Shown one piece after another: positions 53,293-63,165 of a stretch of DNA of 64,000 nucleotides (position 1 is its first letter; the number at the start of each line of letters is the position of its first letter). The notes below the pieces were generated by a model. The model saw nothing but the letters and a program-made list of their open reading frames with translations, ran no database searches and had not been told where the DNA came from. Both the position numbers and the translations under genes were made by a program. The DNA comes from Granulicella sp. S190 (GTDB lineage: Bacteria > Acidobacteriota > Terriglobia > Terriglobales > Acidobacteriaceae): positions 509,588 to 573,587 of the forward strand of contig NZ_LMUD01000014.1 in NCBI RefSeq assembly GCF_009766095.1, written 5' to 3'.

Positions 53293-55797
53293 TTACATCA
53301 GGTGAACCGCATCCACGTCGACCACTAGGTTCCGGCGGGCGATCCCTTGCGTCTCCGCGTAGGCCAGCATCGCCCGCAACGCCTCGCCCAGTGACTGCCG
53401 CCGCTCCGCCTTCAGCACAAAGTGATAACGATAGATTCGCTTGAGCTTTACGATGGGAGCCGCTGCCGGACCCAGAACCCGTATCTTGTCCAACGTAGCT
53501 TTCTGGAACCATCGTCCCAGTGTTGCCGCCCACCCGGTCGCCTCTTCCAGCTTCTCGCTCTGTATCACGACATTGGCCAGCACGGAAAACGGCGGATAGT
53601 GCATCCATCGCCGATACTGCATCTCTTTTGCTACGAAGCCGGGGTAGTCATGGGTCGCAGCAAACTGAATCGCATAGTGATCCGGATGGTAGGTCTGCAC
53701 CAGCACTTTCCCAATCAGATCGCCCCGCCCTGCTCTGCCTGAAACCTGCGTCAGTAGCTGAAAGACACGCTCCGCGGCGCGGAAGTCCGGCAGGCCGAGA
53801 GCGAAGTCCGCTCCGATCACTCCTACCAGCGTTACGCCGTGAATATCATGCCCCTTCGCGATCATCTGCGTGCCGACCAGCAGGTTGATCTCTCCTCCAT
53901 GCAGGCGCGCGAGCAGACGTTCCATATCACTGCGCCCGCGAACGGTATCGCGATCCATTCGACCTATCCGCGCTGTAGGAAACAGCTCTTGCAATCTTTC
54001 TTCACCCTGCTGCGATCCCGCGCCTAGAAAGTAGAGGTGCTCACTGGCACACTTGGGACAGACCTTGGGCACCGACCGCCGTGACCCGCAGTAGTGGCAC
54101 TCCAGACGCTGGCCGGGCTGCGCGATTGCATCGTTGCCACTCACGGGTTTGTGATACGTCATCGACACCGCGCAGTTCTCGCACTCGATCTTCTCGCCGC
54201 AGCTTCTGCACATCACGGTCGACGAATAACCTCGTCGGTTCAGCAGCAGGATGACCTGCTCTCCGCGGTCGAGCGTAGCCTGTGTCTCTTCGATGAGTTT
54301 GCGAGAGAAGATCTGCTCCTGGCCGGTCTCGCGAAACTCCTGGCGCATATCCACCAGCTCAACCAGCGGCAGGGGACGGTCCATCACCCTCTGCCGCATC
54401 TCGATCCGCGCATACCTGCCCTTGTCCGCGTTCGCCCAGCTCTCAAGCGAAGGCGTTGCCGACCCCAGCACGACGACCGTACCGTTGCCATCGCCGGTCA
54501 ACTTGGCGCGCATCACCGCGACGTCTCTGCCGTGATAGCGCGGTGTCTCCTCCTGCTTGTAGCTCGAGTCGTGCTCCTCGTCGACGATGATCAATCCCAG
54601 CTCGACCATCGGTGCAAAGACAGCCGAGCGCGTGCCCACCACGATCCTCGCTTCGCCCCGGCGGATCCTGTGCCACTGCTCTGCCCGCTCGTCCGGCGTT
54701 AGCTGCGAGTGCAGCAGCGCCACCTCCCCGCCGAACGCCGCCACCATCTGCCCTGCCATCGCCGGCGTCAAACCGATCTCCGGCACAAGCAGCAGCGCGG
54801 ACTTGCCAGCATCGAGTGCCCGCTGCATCGCAGCAAAGTAAACCGAGGTCTTTCCGCTTCCTGTCACGCCGTACAGCAGATGAGGCCGAAACCCACCCTT
54901 CTCCATCGCGGCGGCAATCGTACTCAGCGCCTCCATCTGCGCCTCATTCAGGGCATGCTCATGCGCGTGTTTCTTTCCCTCCGCGCCGACGCCGCCAAGA
55001 TGAAACTCCTCCGCGACCTCTTCCATCGTCACCAGGCCACGCTTCACCAACGTGCCGAGCGTGGAGTCTGGAACACCCGCGCGACTCAGGCTCAACCGCA
55101 GATCTTTCAGCTTCATCCGTCCGCCCACTGCGGCCAGCTCCGCCAGAATCGCCGTCTGATTCTCATTGAGCCTGGGCAGCCGCGCCTCTGCCACGAGCAC
55201 CGCGACCTTCTCCAACCGCCTAGCATCGCGTTCCTCCGCTACCACCTCGCGCACGAGCCACTTCTTCCGAACCATCCCCTCGAGCAGCGTTTTGTTAGCA
55301 CCCGTAGCTGATCGCAGAGCCGACATCTTCGCCTGCTCCCCGCCCTCCAGGTAGTTCAACACCGAGTACTCTCGGTTTTGCTCCTCCGGCGTCAGCTTCG
55401 ACCGGCGCGAGGAGCCCTTCAGTGCTCCCTCGTAGAGAACCTTTCGGCCAGCTTCCGCAATCCTGTAAGAAAAATGCCGTTTCACCTCGGCCGCCAGCGG
55501 CAACATCCCACGCAGTACCTCACCCAGCGGTGCGACATAATACTGCGCTATCCACGCAGCCAGCTTCATCAGTTCATCCGGCAGCAGCGCGGCTTCGTCG
55601 AGCACCTGCTGCACCGGCTTGATTTCGAAGCCCTCAACAGGCGCGTCCTCATGCACTCGCACGACGACCCCCATCAGCCTCTGCCCGCTGAACGGCACAA
55701 GCACCCGCGCCCCCACTACCGGAACCGCGCCATTCACCGCATAGGTGAACATCTGGTCGAGCGGCACAGGCAGAGCAACGTCACAAAACAGAGGCAT
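53293..55797 (-). CDS. priA: primosomal replication restart helicase PriA
   Basis: An 834-residue superfamily 2 helicase that reloads the replisome at stalled forks. Walker A GVTGSGKT is at residues 310-317 and the DEEH box at 406-409. The zinc cluster has CRSCGEKIECENC and CHYCGSRRSVPKVCPKC. An N-terminal 3'-DNA-binding domain (residues 1-105) and a winged-helix segment (about 205-270) precede the helicase core. It is about 100 residues longer than E. coli PriA, mainly from the segment between residues 120 and 285. It stands alone, convergent with the HU gene. Confidence 0.93.
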   Translation of the reverse strand: MPLFCDVALPVPLDQMFTYAVNGAVPVVGARVLVPFSGQRLMGVVVRVHEDAPVEGFEIKPVQQVLDEAALLPDELMKLAAWIAQYYVAPLGEVLRGMLPLAAEVKRHFSYRIAEAGRKVLYEGALKGSSRRSKLTPEEQNREYSVLNYLEGGEQAKMSALRSATGANKTLLEGMVRKKWLVREVVAEERDARRLEKVAVLVAEARLPRLNENQTAILAELAAVGGRMKLKDLRLSLSRAGVPDSTLGTLVKRGLVTMEEVAEEFHLGGVGAEGKKHAHEHALNEAQMEALSTIAAAMEKGGFRPHLLYGVTGSGKTSVYFAAMQRALDAGKSALLLVPEIGLTPAMAGQMVAAFGGEVALLHSQLTPDERAEQWHRIRRGEARIVVGTRSAVFAPMVELGLIIVDEEHDSSYKQEETPRYHGRDVAVMRAKLTGDGNGTVVVLGSATPSLESWANADKGRYARIEMRQRVMDRPLPLVELVDMRQEFRETGQEQIFSRKLIEETQATLDRGEQVILLLNRRGYSSTVMCRSCGEKIECENCAVSMTYHKPVSGNDAIAQPGQRLECHYCGSRRSVPKVCPKCASEHLYFLGAGSQQGEERLQELFPTARIGRMDRDTVRGRSDMERLLARLHGGEINLLVGTQMIAKGHDIHGVTLVGVIGADFALGLPDFRAAERVFQLLTQVSGRAGRGDLIGKVLVQTYHPDHYAIQFAATHDYPGFVAKEMQYRRWMHYPPFSVLANVVIQSEKLEEATGWAATLGRWFQKATLDKIRVLGPAAAPIVKLKRIYRYHFVLKAERRQSLGEALRAMLAYAETQGIARRNLVVDVDAVHLM

Positions 55798-56065
55798 CTC
55801 TCCAGCTTATCCGCTCTCTGCGACTCTTGCAGTGGAGGAGTTGGATGAGAGTACGCGCCAGCAGATCCTGATCAATTAATGGGCGGGGATACTGTCGTAC
55901 GCGTTGCTCCACTCGCTCGCCATCTGGGCCTTCGGCGTAGGCCCCGGAGACCTTCCCGCTCTGTGGCGCCGTTCGCCAATCCATACTCGGCTTCCATGCT
56001 CATTCGTTATCCTGAAGGCCTTCCTGCTATGCTCCTGTAGCTAGCCAACCGCACTCCCGGCTCTT

Positions 56066-56713
56066 ATGAAAACCACACTTCTTCTCCTTCTTCTGGCCGC
56101 CATCGGCTGCCAACGGCAGTTGCAGCCAGGGCCAGGCGCAGGACCAGTCGACCGCGCGGAGGTGCCCGCTGCAAGCCAACCTTTTGACTACTACCTTCTC
56201 AATCTCTCCTGGTCTCCAGAGTTCTGCCACTCGCATCCCAACGCGACGGAGTGTGCGCAGCGCCCTGCCTTTGTCTTGCATGGCCTATGGCCCCAGAACA
56301 TGAGTGGCAGCTATCCGCAGAACTGCTCAATCGACGACGGCCCACGCAATGCCTCTGCATACGGCGACATCTATCCCGATGCCGGCCTGCTCCGCCACGA
56401 GTGGCGCACACATGGCACCTGCTCCGGACTCTCGCCCGACGCCTTCTTCACCCTTGCACGCAAGGCCTTCCAGTCAATCGCTATCCCGCCTACCCTGGCT
56501 CAGCTCGATCATCAGATCTCGCTGACACCAGGTCAGCTTATCGACCTCTTCAAGACCGCGAACCCACGCATCCCAGCCGCCAGCCTCGCGATCAGCTGCG
56601 GAAACAACTACCTCACTGCAGTGGAGGTCTGTCTCGACAAACGCGCACAGCCTACTCCGTGCGGCCCCATCCGTTCCTGTCGTGCCAACGCGGTCCGCAT
56701 CACACCACCGTAA
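56066..56713 (+). CDS. ribonuclease T2 family protein, probable lipoprotein
   Basis: A 215-residue secreted RNase. Catalytic site 1 is FVLHGLWPQ and site 2 is RHEWRTHGTC, with both catalytic His and the Glu present. A lipobox-like LLLAAIGC at residues 8-15 suggests attachment to a membrane, with signal peptidase II cleavage before Cys15. Several further Cys should form the family's disulfides. RNase T2 cuts RNA to 2',3'-cyclic phosphates, with acidic pH optimum in most members. It converges with the uracil-DNA glycosylase gene; its start follows GCTCTT rather than a clear ribosome-binding site. Confidence 0.9.
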   Translation: MKTTLLLLLLAAIGCQRQLQPGPGAGPVDRAEVPAASQPFDYYLLNLSWSPEFCHSHPNATECAQRPAFVLHGLWPQNMSGSYPQNCSIDDGPRNASAYGDIYPDAGLLRHEWRTHGTCSGLSPDAFFTLARKAFQSIAIPPTLAQLDHQISLTPGQLIDLFKTANPRIPAASLAISCGNNYLTAVEVCLDKRAQPTPCGPIRSCRANAVRITPP

Positions 56714-56738
56714 CGCTGACACTACAACGTGGCTCCGA

Positions 56739-57647
56739 TCAGCCTCGAGACGCGCCCTTCAATCCCATCTCCGCCATCACCATCTGCAGATCCTTCCAGG
56801 CCTCACCCTTCATTCGCGGGTCCCGCAGCAAAAACGCCGGATGGTAGGTCACCGCGAGCTTCGCGCCACGGCAGCTATGCCACCGCCCACGCAATCCGCT
56901 CAGAGACTGTTTCACTCCGAGCAGATACATCGCCGCGGTAGACCCCAGCGCCACGATTACCTGAGGCTGAACGACGTCGATCTGTTGCAGCAAGAACGGG
57001 TCGCAGGTATTCGCCTCGACCGGCTCAGGAACGCGATTGGCAGGCGGCCTGCACTTTACTATATTGGCGATATAGACCTCTTCGCGCTTGAGGCCCATCG
57101 CCTGGATCATATTGTTCAGCAGTTGCCCAGCCTTGCCCACGAAAGGAACTCCTGAGGCATCCTCATCCGCGCCTGGCCCTTCGCCGACAAACAGCAACCG
57201 AGCGTTAGCATCACCGTCACCGAAGACGATAGAACGCCGGCCCGCATAGGCCAGCGGGCAGCGGGTACAGTCGCCGATCTCCTCCCGAATTGCAGTGAGC
57301 GCATCCGCTTTATGCGCCGCTTCCACCCGGATCGCGGGCACGGGAAGAAGATCATCGAAACTCACAAGCTTGGCGATGAGAGACTCCGGAGATTCAGGTC
57401 TGCCTGGAACTGGCGCTACTCTAAACTTCTGCTCCGACGCAGGTGCGCTTACGTGCACAGGGCGGGGCGCATCCACGATACCAACAGCATCGACCACAGG
57501 CGTGCCAGCAGACGCAACAACAGAGTTTAGAGCCGGGCTAGAATCTGCTTCGACGTACACCGGTTCGCCCTGACGGTAGAAGTCATGGACGCCCATGTCA
57601 CGAAGGTATTCCACGTAAGCCCGCAGCTGTTCTGCTTCACCTGCCAT
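56739..57647 (-). CDS. uracil-DNA glycosylase, family 4
   Basis: A 302-residue protein whose last 200 residues are a family 4 uracil-DNA glycosylase. The active-site segment is FVGEGPGADEDASGVPFVG, the second motif is TYHPAFLLRD, and the iron-sulfur cluster Cys residues are in CTRCPLAYAGR and KCRPPANR plus EANTCDPFL. The first 100 residues are a low-complexity N-terminal extension of the kind often seen in this family. It removes uracil from DNA. It ends the rpoZ end of the leftward run, 18 bases after rpoZ. Confidence 0.9.
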   Translation of the reverse strand: MAGEAEQLRAYVEYLRDMGVHDFYRQGEPVYVEADSSPALNSVVASAGTPVVDAVGIVDAPRPVHVSAPASEQKFRVAPVPGRPESPESLIAKLVSFDDLLPVPAIRVEAAHKADALTAIREEIGDCTRCPLAYAGRRSIVFGDGDANARLLFVGEGPGADEDASGVPFVGKAGQLLNNMIQAMGLKREEVYIANIVKCRPPANRVPEPVEANTCDPFLLQQIDVVQPQVIVALGSTAAMYLLGVKQSLSGLRGRWHSCRGAKLAVTYHPAFLLRDPRMKGEAWKDLQMVMAEMGLKGASRG

Positions 57648-57665
57648 GGCTCTATGGTATCGCGC

Positions 57666-57887
57666 TTAGTGCAGAGGAGTATCGAGGACCGGTTCTACCA
57701 CGCGCTCCGGCAGAACGAACTTGACGTGTCCCTGCTTGATCTCATCCTGCGCCACGCGACAAGCCTTCATCGACTTGGCCACGATCAGAGGAGCGGCGCC
57801 AGACTGGAGCTGCCGCGCACGACGCGCCGCACCCTTTACCAAACTGTATTTGTTGTGGAAAGCATTCTCAATCGTCATGCGTTTCAC
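57666..57887 (-). CDS. rpoZ: RNA polymerase omega subunit
   Basis: A 73-residue protein with the omega pattern NKYSLVKGAARRARQLQSG, then AKSMKACRVAQDEIKQG, i.e. the RFxLVxVAAxRARQL-like core plus the following helix. Omega helps assemble RNA polymerase. Its place directly after gmk is the usual bacterial order. The ATG at 57887 or one three codons later could be the start; the region upstream is AT-rich with no strong ribosome-binding site. Confidence 0.87.
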   Translation of the reverse strand: MKRMTIENAFHNKYSLVKGAARRARQLQSGAAPLIVAKSMKACRVAQDEIKQGHVKFVLPERVVEPVLDTPLH

Positions 57888-57955
57888 CCCGATGTCTGAA
57901 GTTATAACTCACCGCGGCGAAAAGCCATACACAATTCGTAGTGGATAAGTAGTCC

Positions 57956-58624
57956 TTAATCCCGAAACGAATTCAGCGCGGCTTTCAAGCGTGGGGAAGC
58001 CGCGTCCGTTCTACAGCTCGACGCCAACGCCTGCACTCCATCGCGCTCTCCCCGTTCGCACAAAACAATCGCGCGCATCTCCGCCACAGCCTGATCAAGC
58101 ACATCGTTCACCAGCGCGTACTTGTAGTCCCACATCTGCTTCAACTCATTGCGTGCTTCTGCGAGCCTGCTTTGAATTACCTGCTCGGAGGTCACATGCT
58201 CTGCTTCGCTGCGGTTGCGCAGCCGCCTCTCGAGGACCTGCGGGCTCGGCGGCAGAATGAAGATCGACACCGCAGGCGGCAGTTTCTTCATCACCTGCAC
58301 CGCACCCTGCACATCGATATCCAGCAGGAGATCTTTTCCTGCGTCCTTCGCATGCCGAAGTGCCGACATCGCCGTCCCGTAGTAGTTTCCAAAGACCTGT
58401 GCCCACTCCAGAAAGTCTCCGGCGGCAATCATCCGCTCAAACTCTTCTCGCGTCGTGAAGTGGTACTCCCGGCCGTCCGTCTCCGATCCGCGAGGGGCCC
58501 GCGTCGTATAGGAGATTGAAAAATCCAACCCCTCCACCAGCGATCTTAGCTGGCTTACCAGCGTTGACTTCCCTGAACCCGAAGGCGCCGAGATAATAAA
58601 AAGTATTCCTGCCATGCGCCTCAA
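57956..58624 (-). CDS. gmk: guanylate kinase
   Basis: Phosphorylates GMP to GDP. The 222-residue enzyme has the P-loop FIISAPSGSGKSTLVSQL near residues 8-25, the GMP-binding SISYTTRAPRGSETDGREYH region, and LLLDIDVQGAVQVMKK. The last 20 residues are a short extension with no known role. It lies between yicC and rpoZ on the same strand, the standard gene order. Confidence 0.95.
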   Translation of the reverse strand: MRRMAGILFIISAPSGSGKSTLVSQLRSLVEGLDFSISYTTRAPRGSETDGREYHFTTREEFERMIAAGDFLEWAQVFGNYYGTAMSALRHAKDAGKDLLLDIDVQGAVQVMKKLPPAVSIFILPPSPQVLERRLRNRSEAEHVTSEQVIQSRLAEARNELKQMWDYKYALVNDVLDQAVAEMRAIVLCERGERDGVQALASSCRTDAASPRLKAALNSFRD

Positions 58625-58685
58625 TGATCCGTTCTATGCGTCTCTGTCAGTCTACCAATGCCCGTCTAACAATCGCGCCCGAACT

Positions 58686-59591
58686 CTATTCGAGATTCTG
58701 AACCTGCTCCCGCGCCTTCTCGATTTCTGCCTTCATCTCAAGCCCCAGCTCTGTAATCCGCAGACTGTTCTCGCCTGCTGCCCCGCTGGTCTTCGACAAC
58801 ATCGTATTCGCCTCGCGGTTCAACTCCTGCAACAGAAAATCCAGGCGCTTGCCTAGCTCTCCGCCCTCTGTCAGCATCGTTACAAAGCGCTCCACGTGGG
58901 TACGCAGACGAACGATCTCCTCTTCGATGTCGCTCTTCTCCGCCAGCACTGCAGCCTCGGACAACAGCCGCTCCTCGCTTACGGGAACACCCTGGGTCAG
59001 CTCCATCAACCTGCTTCGCAGCCGCTCGAACTGTGCCTCCCGCACCCCATTCCTCAGCGCGGCCATCTCTTCGCCAAATGCCTGCAACCGCAGCATTGAT
59101 GCCTTCAACTCCGAGGCCAGGGAAGCACCCTCCTGCGCGCGTCCCTCGTTCAGCTTCTTCACCAGCGGCACAATCTGTGCGAGCACAGCCTCATCGAGCC
59201 CCTCCACCTCGGCGGCGCCGACAGTGCTCTCCGTGCTCATTACGCCGGGAATGCGAAGCATCGCATTCAAGTCAGGGTCGCTCGACATGCCATGCATCGT
59301 TGCAGCCTCGCGGAACGCCTTCACATAAGCCTCAAGCAACCCTGCGTTCAACTGGATCTCTACGCTGGCCTTTCGCTCCACCTGCAGCGTCACCTCGATA
59401 TGCCCGCGCCGCAGATTCTCCTTCAACACTCGGCGCATCTGCACCTCCAGCGCGTCGCAGAAAGAAGGGAGCCGAAGATGTAAGTCGAGAAACCGGTGGT
59501 TGACACTCTTCATCGTCAACGTAAACGCAACGCTGTCCCGCACTGAGCCACGCAGACTGGCGTAACCCGTCATCGAATAGATCTGAGTCAC
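58686..59591 (-). CDS. YicC/YloC-family endoribonuclease
   Basis: A 301-residue protein with the YicC N-terminal motif YSMTGYASLRGS and the C-terminal signature GKRLDFLLQELNREANTMLS, which contains the family's conserved LxQExNRExNT. YicC proteins have been shown to be endoribonucleases in E. coli and Bacillus. It overlaps the msbA end by four bases (ATGA) and precedes gmk by 61 bases; yicC-gmk-rpoZ is a common gene set. Confidence 0.92.
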   Translation of the reverse strand: MTQIYSMTGYASLRGSVRDSVAFTLTMKSVNHRFLDLHLRLPSFCDALEVQMRRVLKENLRRGHIEVTLQVERKASVEIQLNAGLLEAYVKAFREAATMHGMSSDPDLNAMLRIPGVMSTESTVGAAEVEGLDEAVLAQIVPLVKKLNEGRAQEGASLASELKASMLRLQAFGEEMAALRNGVREAQFERLRSRLMELTQGVPVSEERLLSEAAVLAEKSDIEEEIVRLRTHVERFVTMLTEGGELGKRLDFLLQELNREANTMLSKTSGAAGENSLRITELGLEMKAEIEKAREQVQNLE

Positions 59592-61465
59592 GCCATCCCC
59601 TCCAACTCCACTGGCAACACGTTTTCGCTCCCATCAACCGGCGCGAGGTCGTCTTCGCTGAACTGCATGTTATACAGCCGCCGGTAGGTGCCGGACTGCC
59701 GCATCAGTTCATCATGCGTTCCTATCTCTGTAATCTGTCCGCCTTCAATCACCGCGATGCGAGAAGCCCTCCGCACCGTCGATAGCCGATGTGCGATAAC
59801 AAACACGGTGCGCCCCTGCATCAAGTTCGCCAGTGCGGCCTGCACAAACTGTTCACTCTCCATATCGAGAGCGGAGGTCGCCTCATCCAGAATCAGGATC
59901 GGAGCATTCTTTAAAATCGCCCGCGCAATGGCCAGCCGTTGGCGCTCGCCCCCGCTCAGCCGCGTCCCCTTCTCCCCAATCTTCGTGTCGTAGCCCTCCG
60001 GCATATTGAGAATGAACTCGTGTGCCAGCGCCATTCTTGCAGCTTCTTCCACCCTGCTCATCGGAACGTCAGGCTGCCCATACGCGATGTTGTTCCGCAC
60101 CGTATCGTTGAACAGCACCGTCTCCTGCGTCACCTTGCCGATCTGCTGGCGCAGCGACGCGATCGTCACATCGCGAAGATCATGGCCATCCAGCATGATC
60201 TTTCCTTCGTTGACATCGAAGAAGCGAGGAATCAGATTCACCAGAGAAGACTTCCCTGCCCCACTGGGGCCTACGAACGCAATCACCTCGCCAGGCCGCA
60301 CCTTCAGATTGATTCCATGAAGCACCTGCTTTACCTCGCCGTCGCTCTCATAGGCGAAGCCGACATTCTCAAACTGAATCTCCTCCCTAAATCCCTTCAG
60401 CACAAACGCGCGCTTCTTCTCCTGCACATCATCCTGCGCATCCATAAACTTGAAGATCTCTTCGCTCGCGCCCAGCGCCTGCTGAAAGCTGTTGTAGAAG
60501 AGAGCAAACTTGCGCACCGGGTCGTAGAGCGTAAAGACGGCAATCAGGAACGAGATAAACGAGCCGATCGTCATCGATCCGCTCTTGATGCGGTCGCGGC
60601 CCAGCAGCAACAGTAGCGCGATCGCGACCGAGCCCAGGCCATCCATCAGCGGCGAGCTGATCGCCTGAACGCTCACCGACCGCAGGTTCGCGCTGAAGAG
60701 CCTGCGCGCCGCGCGACGAAAGCGGTTCATCTCCCACAGTTCCATCCCGAACGCTTTGACGATTCGATTTCCCGTGATCGTCTCGTGAAGGATGTTCTGA
60801 ATCTCGGCCAGCTTGTCCTGCCCCTTGCGCGTCGTCTGCCGCACGCGCCGCCCGATGCGTCGAGCCGATGAGATCACCACAGGAACAAACAGCAGCAGCA
60901 CCCAGGCCAGCTTCCCGCCGTAGAAGATCGCTACACCCGTCATGAAGATGAGCGTAAAGACCTGTTGCAGGAACTCCCCCAACACACTCGACATCGCGGT
61001 CTGTACGCGCTCGATGTCGTTGATGAGCGTCGAGAGCAACGTTCCCGTCGTATGCTTTTGGAAGAAGCCCACCGAGCGCCGCAACACCGCGTTGTACAGG
61101 TCATTCCGCAGATCGGTAATCATTCCGAAGCCCGCGTAGTTCACCAGGTACGTGCCGATGTAGTCGCACACTGACTTCACCAGTGCGGAGACCACCAGCG
61201 CGTAGGCCACCACCGTCCAGGCATTATGCAGGCCAGTCGGTACAAGAAAATGCAGGTTCAGAGGTCTGCCGAGCACCGGCACATGTGGAAACACCAGCAC
61301 GTCATGCGTATACGCATCAGGGCTCAGCACGTTGTCGAAGATCGGCTTTACCAGCAGCACGCGAAACGCCGCCATCGCGCCGACCACCGCCATCAACACC
61401 ACCGAGGCCAGGGAATAGAGCGAATACGGCCGAACGTATAGCAGCAATCGCCAGATGCGCTTCAA
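59588..61465 (-). CDS. msbA: MsbA-type lipid A exporter (ABC transporter)
   Basis: A 625-residue half-transporter with six membrane segments in the first 330 residues and a C-terminal ATPase. Walker A is VGPSGAGKSSLVN, the signature is RLSGGERQRLAIARA, Walker B is ILILDEATSALD, and the H-loop is VIAHRLSTV. MsbA flips lipid A-core across the inner membrane; a general lipid flippase role cannot be excluded by sequence. Presence of lpxD and an LpxL-type gene in the same window supports it. It follows rapZ by 70 bases in the same leftward run. Confidence 0.9.
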   Translation of the reverse strand: MKRIWRLLLYVRPYSLYSLASVVLMAVVGAMAAFRVLLVKPIFDNVLSPDAYTHDVLVFPHVPVLGRPLNLHFLVPTGLHNAWTVVAYALVVSALVKSVCDYIGTYLVNYAGFGMITDLRNDLYNAVLRRSVGFFQKHTTGTLLSTLINDIERVQTAMSSVLGEFLQQVFTLIFMTGVAIFYGGKLAWVLLLFVPVVISSARRIGRRVRQTTRKGQDKLAEIQNILHETITGNRIVKAFGMELWEMNRFRRAARRLFSANLRSVSVQAISSPLMDGLGSVAIALLLLLGRDRIKSGSMTIGSFISFLIAVFTLYDPVRKFALFYNSFQQALGASEEIFKFMDAQDDVQEKKRAFVLKGFREEIQFENVGFAYESDGEVKQVLHGINLKVRPGEVIAFVGPSGAGKSSLVNLIPRFFDVNEGKIMLDGHDLRDVTIASLRQQIGKVTQETVLFNDTVRNNIAYGQPDVPMSRVEEAARMALAHEFILNMPEGYDTKIGEKGTRLSGGERQRLAIARAILKNAPILILDEATSALDMESEQFVQAALANLMQGRTVFVIAHRLSTVRRASRIAVIEGGQITEIGTHDELMRQSGTYRRLYNMQFSEDDLAPVDGSENVLPVELEGMA

Positions 61466-61535
61466 GCCGTCACTCTCCCGATTGTCGTCACGCTGCGCAT
61501 CTTACTATTCTAGTGCGCCACACGGTTCCCAGTGG

Positions 61536-62483
61536 TCACGTCGGCATATCCCGGTGGGTCGTGTTGACACGATAGCCCTCTTGCTCCAGCCGCTTTCTCA
61601 TCTCTTCCGCGATAAAGACAGAGCGGTGCTGCCCGCCGGTGCACCCAAACGCGACCGTCAGATAGCTCTTTCCCTCCTTGATGTAGTGCGGGAGAAGAAA
61701 CTTCAGCATCTCTGCAGTCTTGTCCAGAAACTCTTTGGTCTGCGGAAATCCCATGACGTACTTGGCCACCTTCGGGTGCTTCCCCGTCAGCTTGCGAAAC
61801 TCCGGTATGAAATGAGGATTCGGCAGGAAGCGCACATCGAAGACCAGATCCGCCTCCGTCGGCACGCCATTCTTGAAGCCGAAGCTGTTGGACGAGATCA
61901 TCAGCCCTCGCCCGGTCTCTTCTCGCTCGAACTGCGAGTTGATGTGGGCCCGAAGATCGTGCACATTGAATTTCGTCGTATCCAGCACAATGTCGGCGAC
62001 GTTGCGAATCGGATCCAGACGTTTGCGCTCGGCTCGAATCGACTTCACCACAGTATCGCTTCGTCCCATGGGGTGCGGCCGGCGCGTCTCTGAAAAGCGA
62101 CGAATCAGGGCATTTTCACTCGCCTCAAGGAACAACACCCGGGTCGGCAGCACCTTGCGCACCTTCTTCAGGATCGCAGGAAACTCATCCAACCTCATCC
62201 CCTCGCGCACATCGACCACCAGCGCCGCCCGTTCGATCTCCACCGACTGCCGCACCAGATCCGCAAAACGCGGGACCAACTCCAACGGAAGATTATCGAC
62301 AGAGTAGTATCCGAGGTCTTCGAACGCCTTCAGCGCCGATAGCTTCCCCGAGCCCGAAAGTCCAGTGAGAATGACCAACTCGCGGCGAAGCTCTGGAGTC
62401 ACGGCCTCAACGACCTTCTTCCTGCTTTTCTTCGCGGATGACTTCACAGAGCTCTTCTTGACCTGCTTCCTCGTCATGCTCAA
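61536..62483 (-). CDS. rapZ: RapZ/YvcJ-family nucleotide-binding adapter
   Basis: A 315-residue protein of the RapZ family. The P-loop is at residues 41-48 (GLSGSGKL) with Leu where Ser/Thr is usual, then SALKAFEDLGYYSVDNLPLE, and the Walker B-like VVDVR. The C-terminal part has VAFGCTGGQHRSVFIAEEM, the family's GCTGG motif. A Lys-rich extension of about 35 residues precedes it. In E. coli RapZ directs sRNA decay for GlmZ; in Bacillus YvcJ hydrolyses GTP. The hpf-rapZ neighbourhood is conserved. Start choice: the upstream extension could be spurious. Confidence 0.9.
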   Translation of the reverse strand: MSMTRKQVKKSSVKSSAKKSRKKVVEAVTPELRRELVILTGLSGSGKLSALKAFEDLGYYSVDNLPLELVPRFADLVRQSVEIERAALVVDVREGMRLDEFPAILKKVRKVLPTRVLFLEASENALIRRFSETRRPHPMGRSDTVVKSIRAERKRLDPIRNVADIVLDTTKFNVHDLRAHINSQFEREETGRGLMISSNSFGFKNGVPTEADLVFDVRFLPNPHFIPEFRKLTGKHPKVAKYVMGFPQTKEFLDKTAEMLKFLLPHYIKEGKSYLTVAFGCTGGQHRSVFIAEEMRKRLEQEGYRVNTTHRDMPT

Positions 62484-62500
62484 AATCCTAGCACCCCAGC

Positions 62501-63121
62501 CTAAGGAACTTCTATCAACTCCATCTTTCCGTCACGCTTGCGATAGAGAACCATTGCCTGACCCCCATGATCGCGAAAGACAAACACCTCGCGGTCCCGA
62601 AACGCAGCCTCTTTCACCGCCTCCTCAAGGGACATCGGCCGCAGCGCCACCGATTCGTTCGAACGCACCAAATGCGGCTCTGACAGCGGGGACTGTGACG
62701 GGAAAGAATGAACCAGCATCGGCACAGCCTTGCGGCCAACGCTGCTCTTGGCAGCCACCTTCACCACGGTCGTCTTCCCCCCAACGGGTGCCTCAGCCGC
62801 AGCTGCGCCCTTCAGATCCGACTTCGGATGCCGCTTGATCGTTCCGTACTTCTTCTTATGCCGGATCGCCTGTTGCTCGATCTTCGCCAGCGCATCGTGC
62901 AGCGCGACCACCATATCCGTATCTTCGCATCGCGCCACCAGCTTCTGATGCTTGGTCTGCACCGTCACCTCGGCGATCTGTCTGTACTTGTCCGTGGATA
63001 AAATCACATGCACGCTGCCAGAGTTGCCGACGATCTTTGCAATCGCCGCAATACCTTCCTCAGCCTGCAACTTCAGCTTCTTTGTGATGGTTGTCTGTCT
63101 ACCGGTGTACTCCACGTCCAT
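62501..63121 (-). CDS. hpf: ribosome hibernation promoting factor, long form
   Basis: A 206-residue long HPF. The N-terminal S30AE domain (residues 1-105) begins MDVEYTGRQTTITKKLK. A linker of about 50 residues joins the C-terminal dimerisation domain (residues about 150-206, e.g. VRSNESVALRPMSLEEAV). Long HPF dimerises 70S ribosomes into 100S in stationary phase. It lies between rpoN and rapZ, in the classic order. The ATG lies just 44 bases after the rpoN stop codon. Confidence 0.93.
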   Translation of the reverse strand: MDVEYTGRQTTITKKLKLQAEEGIAAIAKIVGNSGSVHVILSTDKYRQIAEVTVQTKHQKLVARCEDTDMVVALHDALAKIEQQAIRHKKKYGTIKRHPKSDLKGAAAAEAPVGGKTTVVKVAAKSSVGRKAVPMLVHSFPSQSPLSEPHLVRSNESVALRPMSLEEAVKEAAFRDREVFVFRDHGGQAMVLYRKRDGKMELIEVP

Positions 63122-63165
63122 ACGTTCACCTCGTTCTGCGATCGATTCGGATCTTTCGCAGACGA

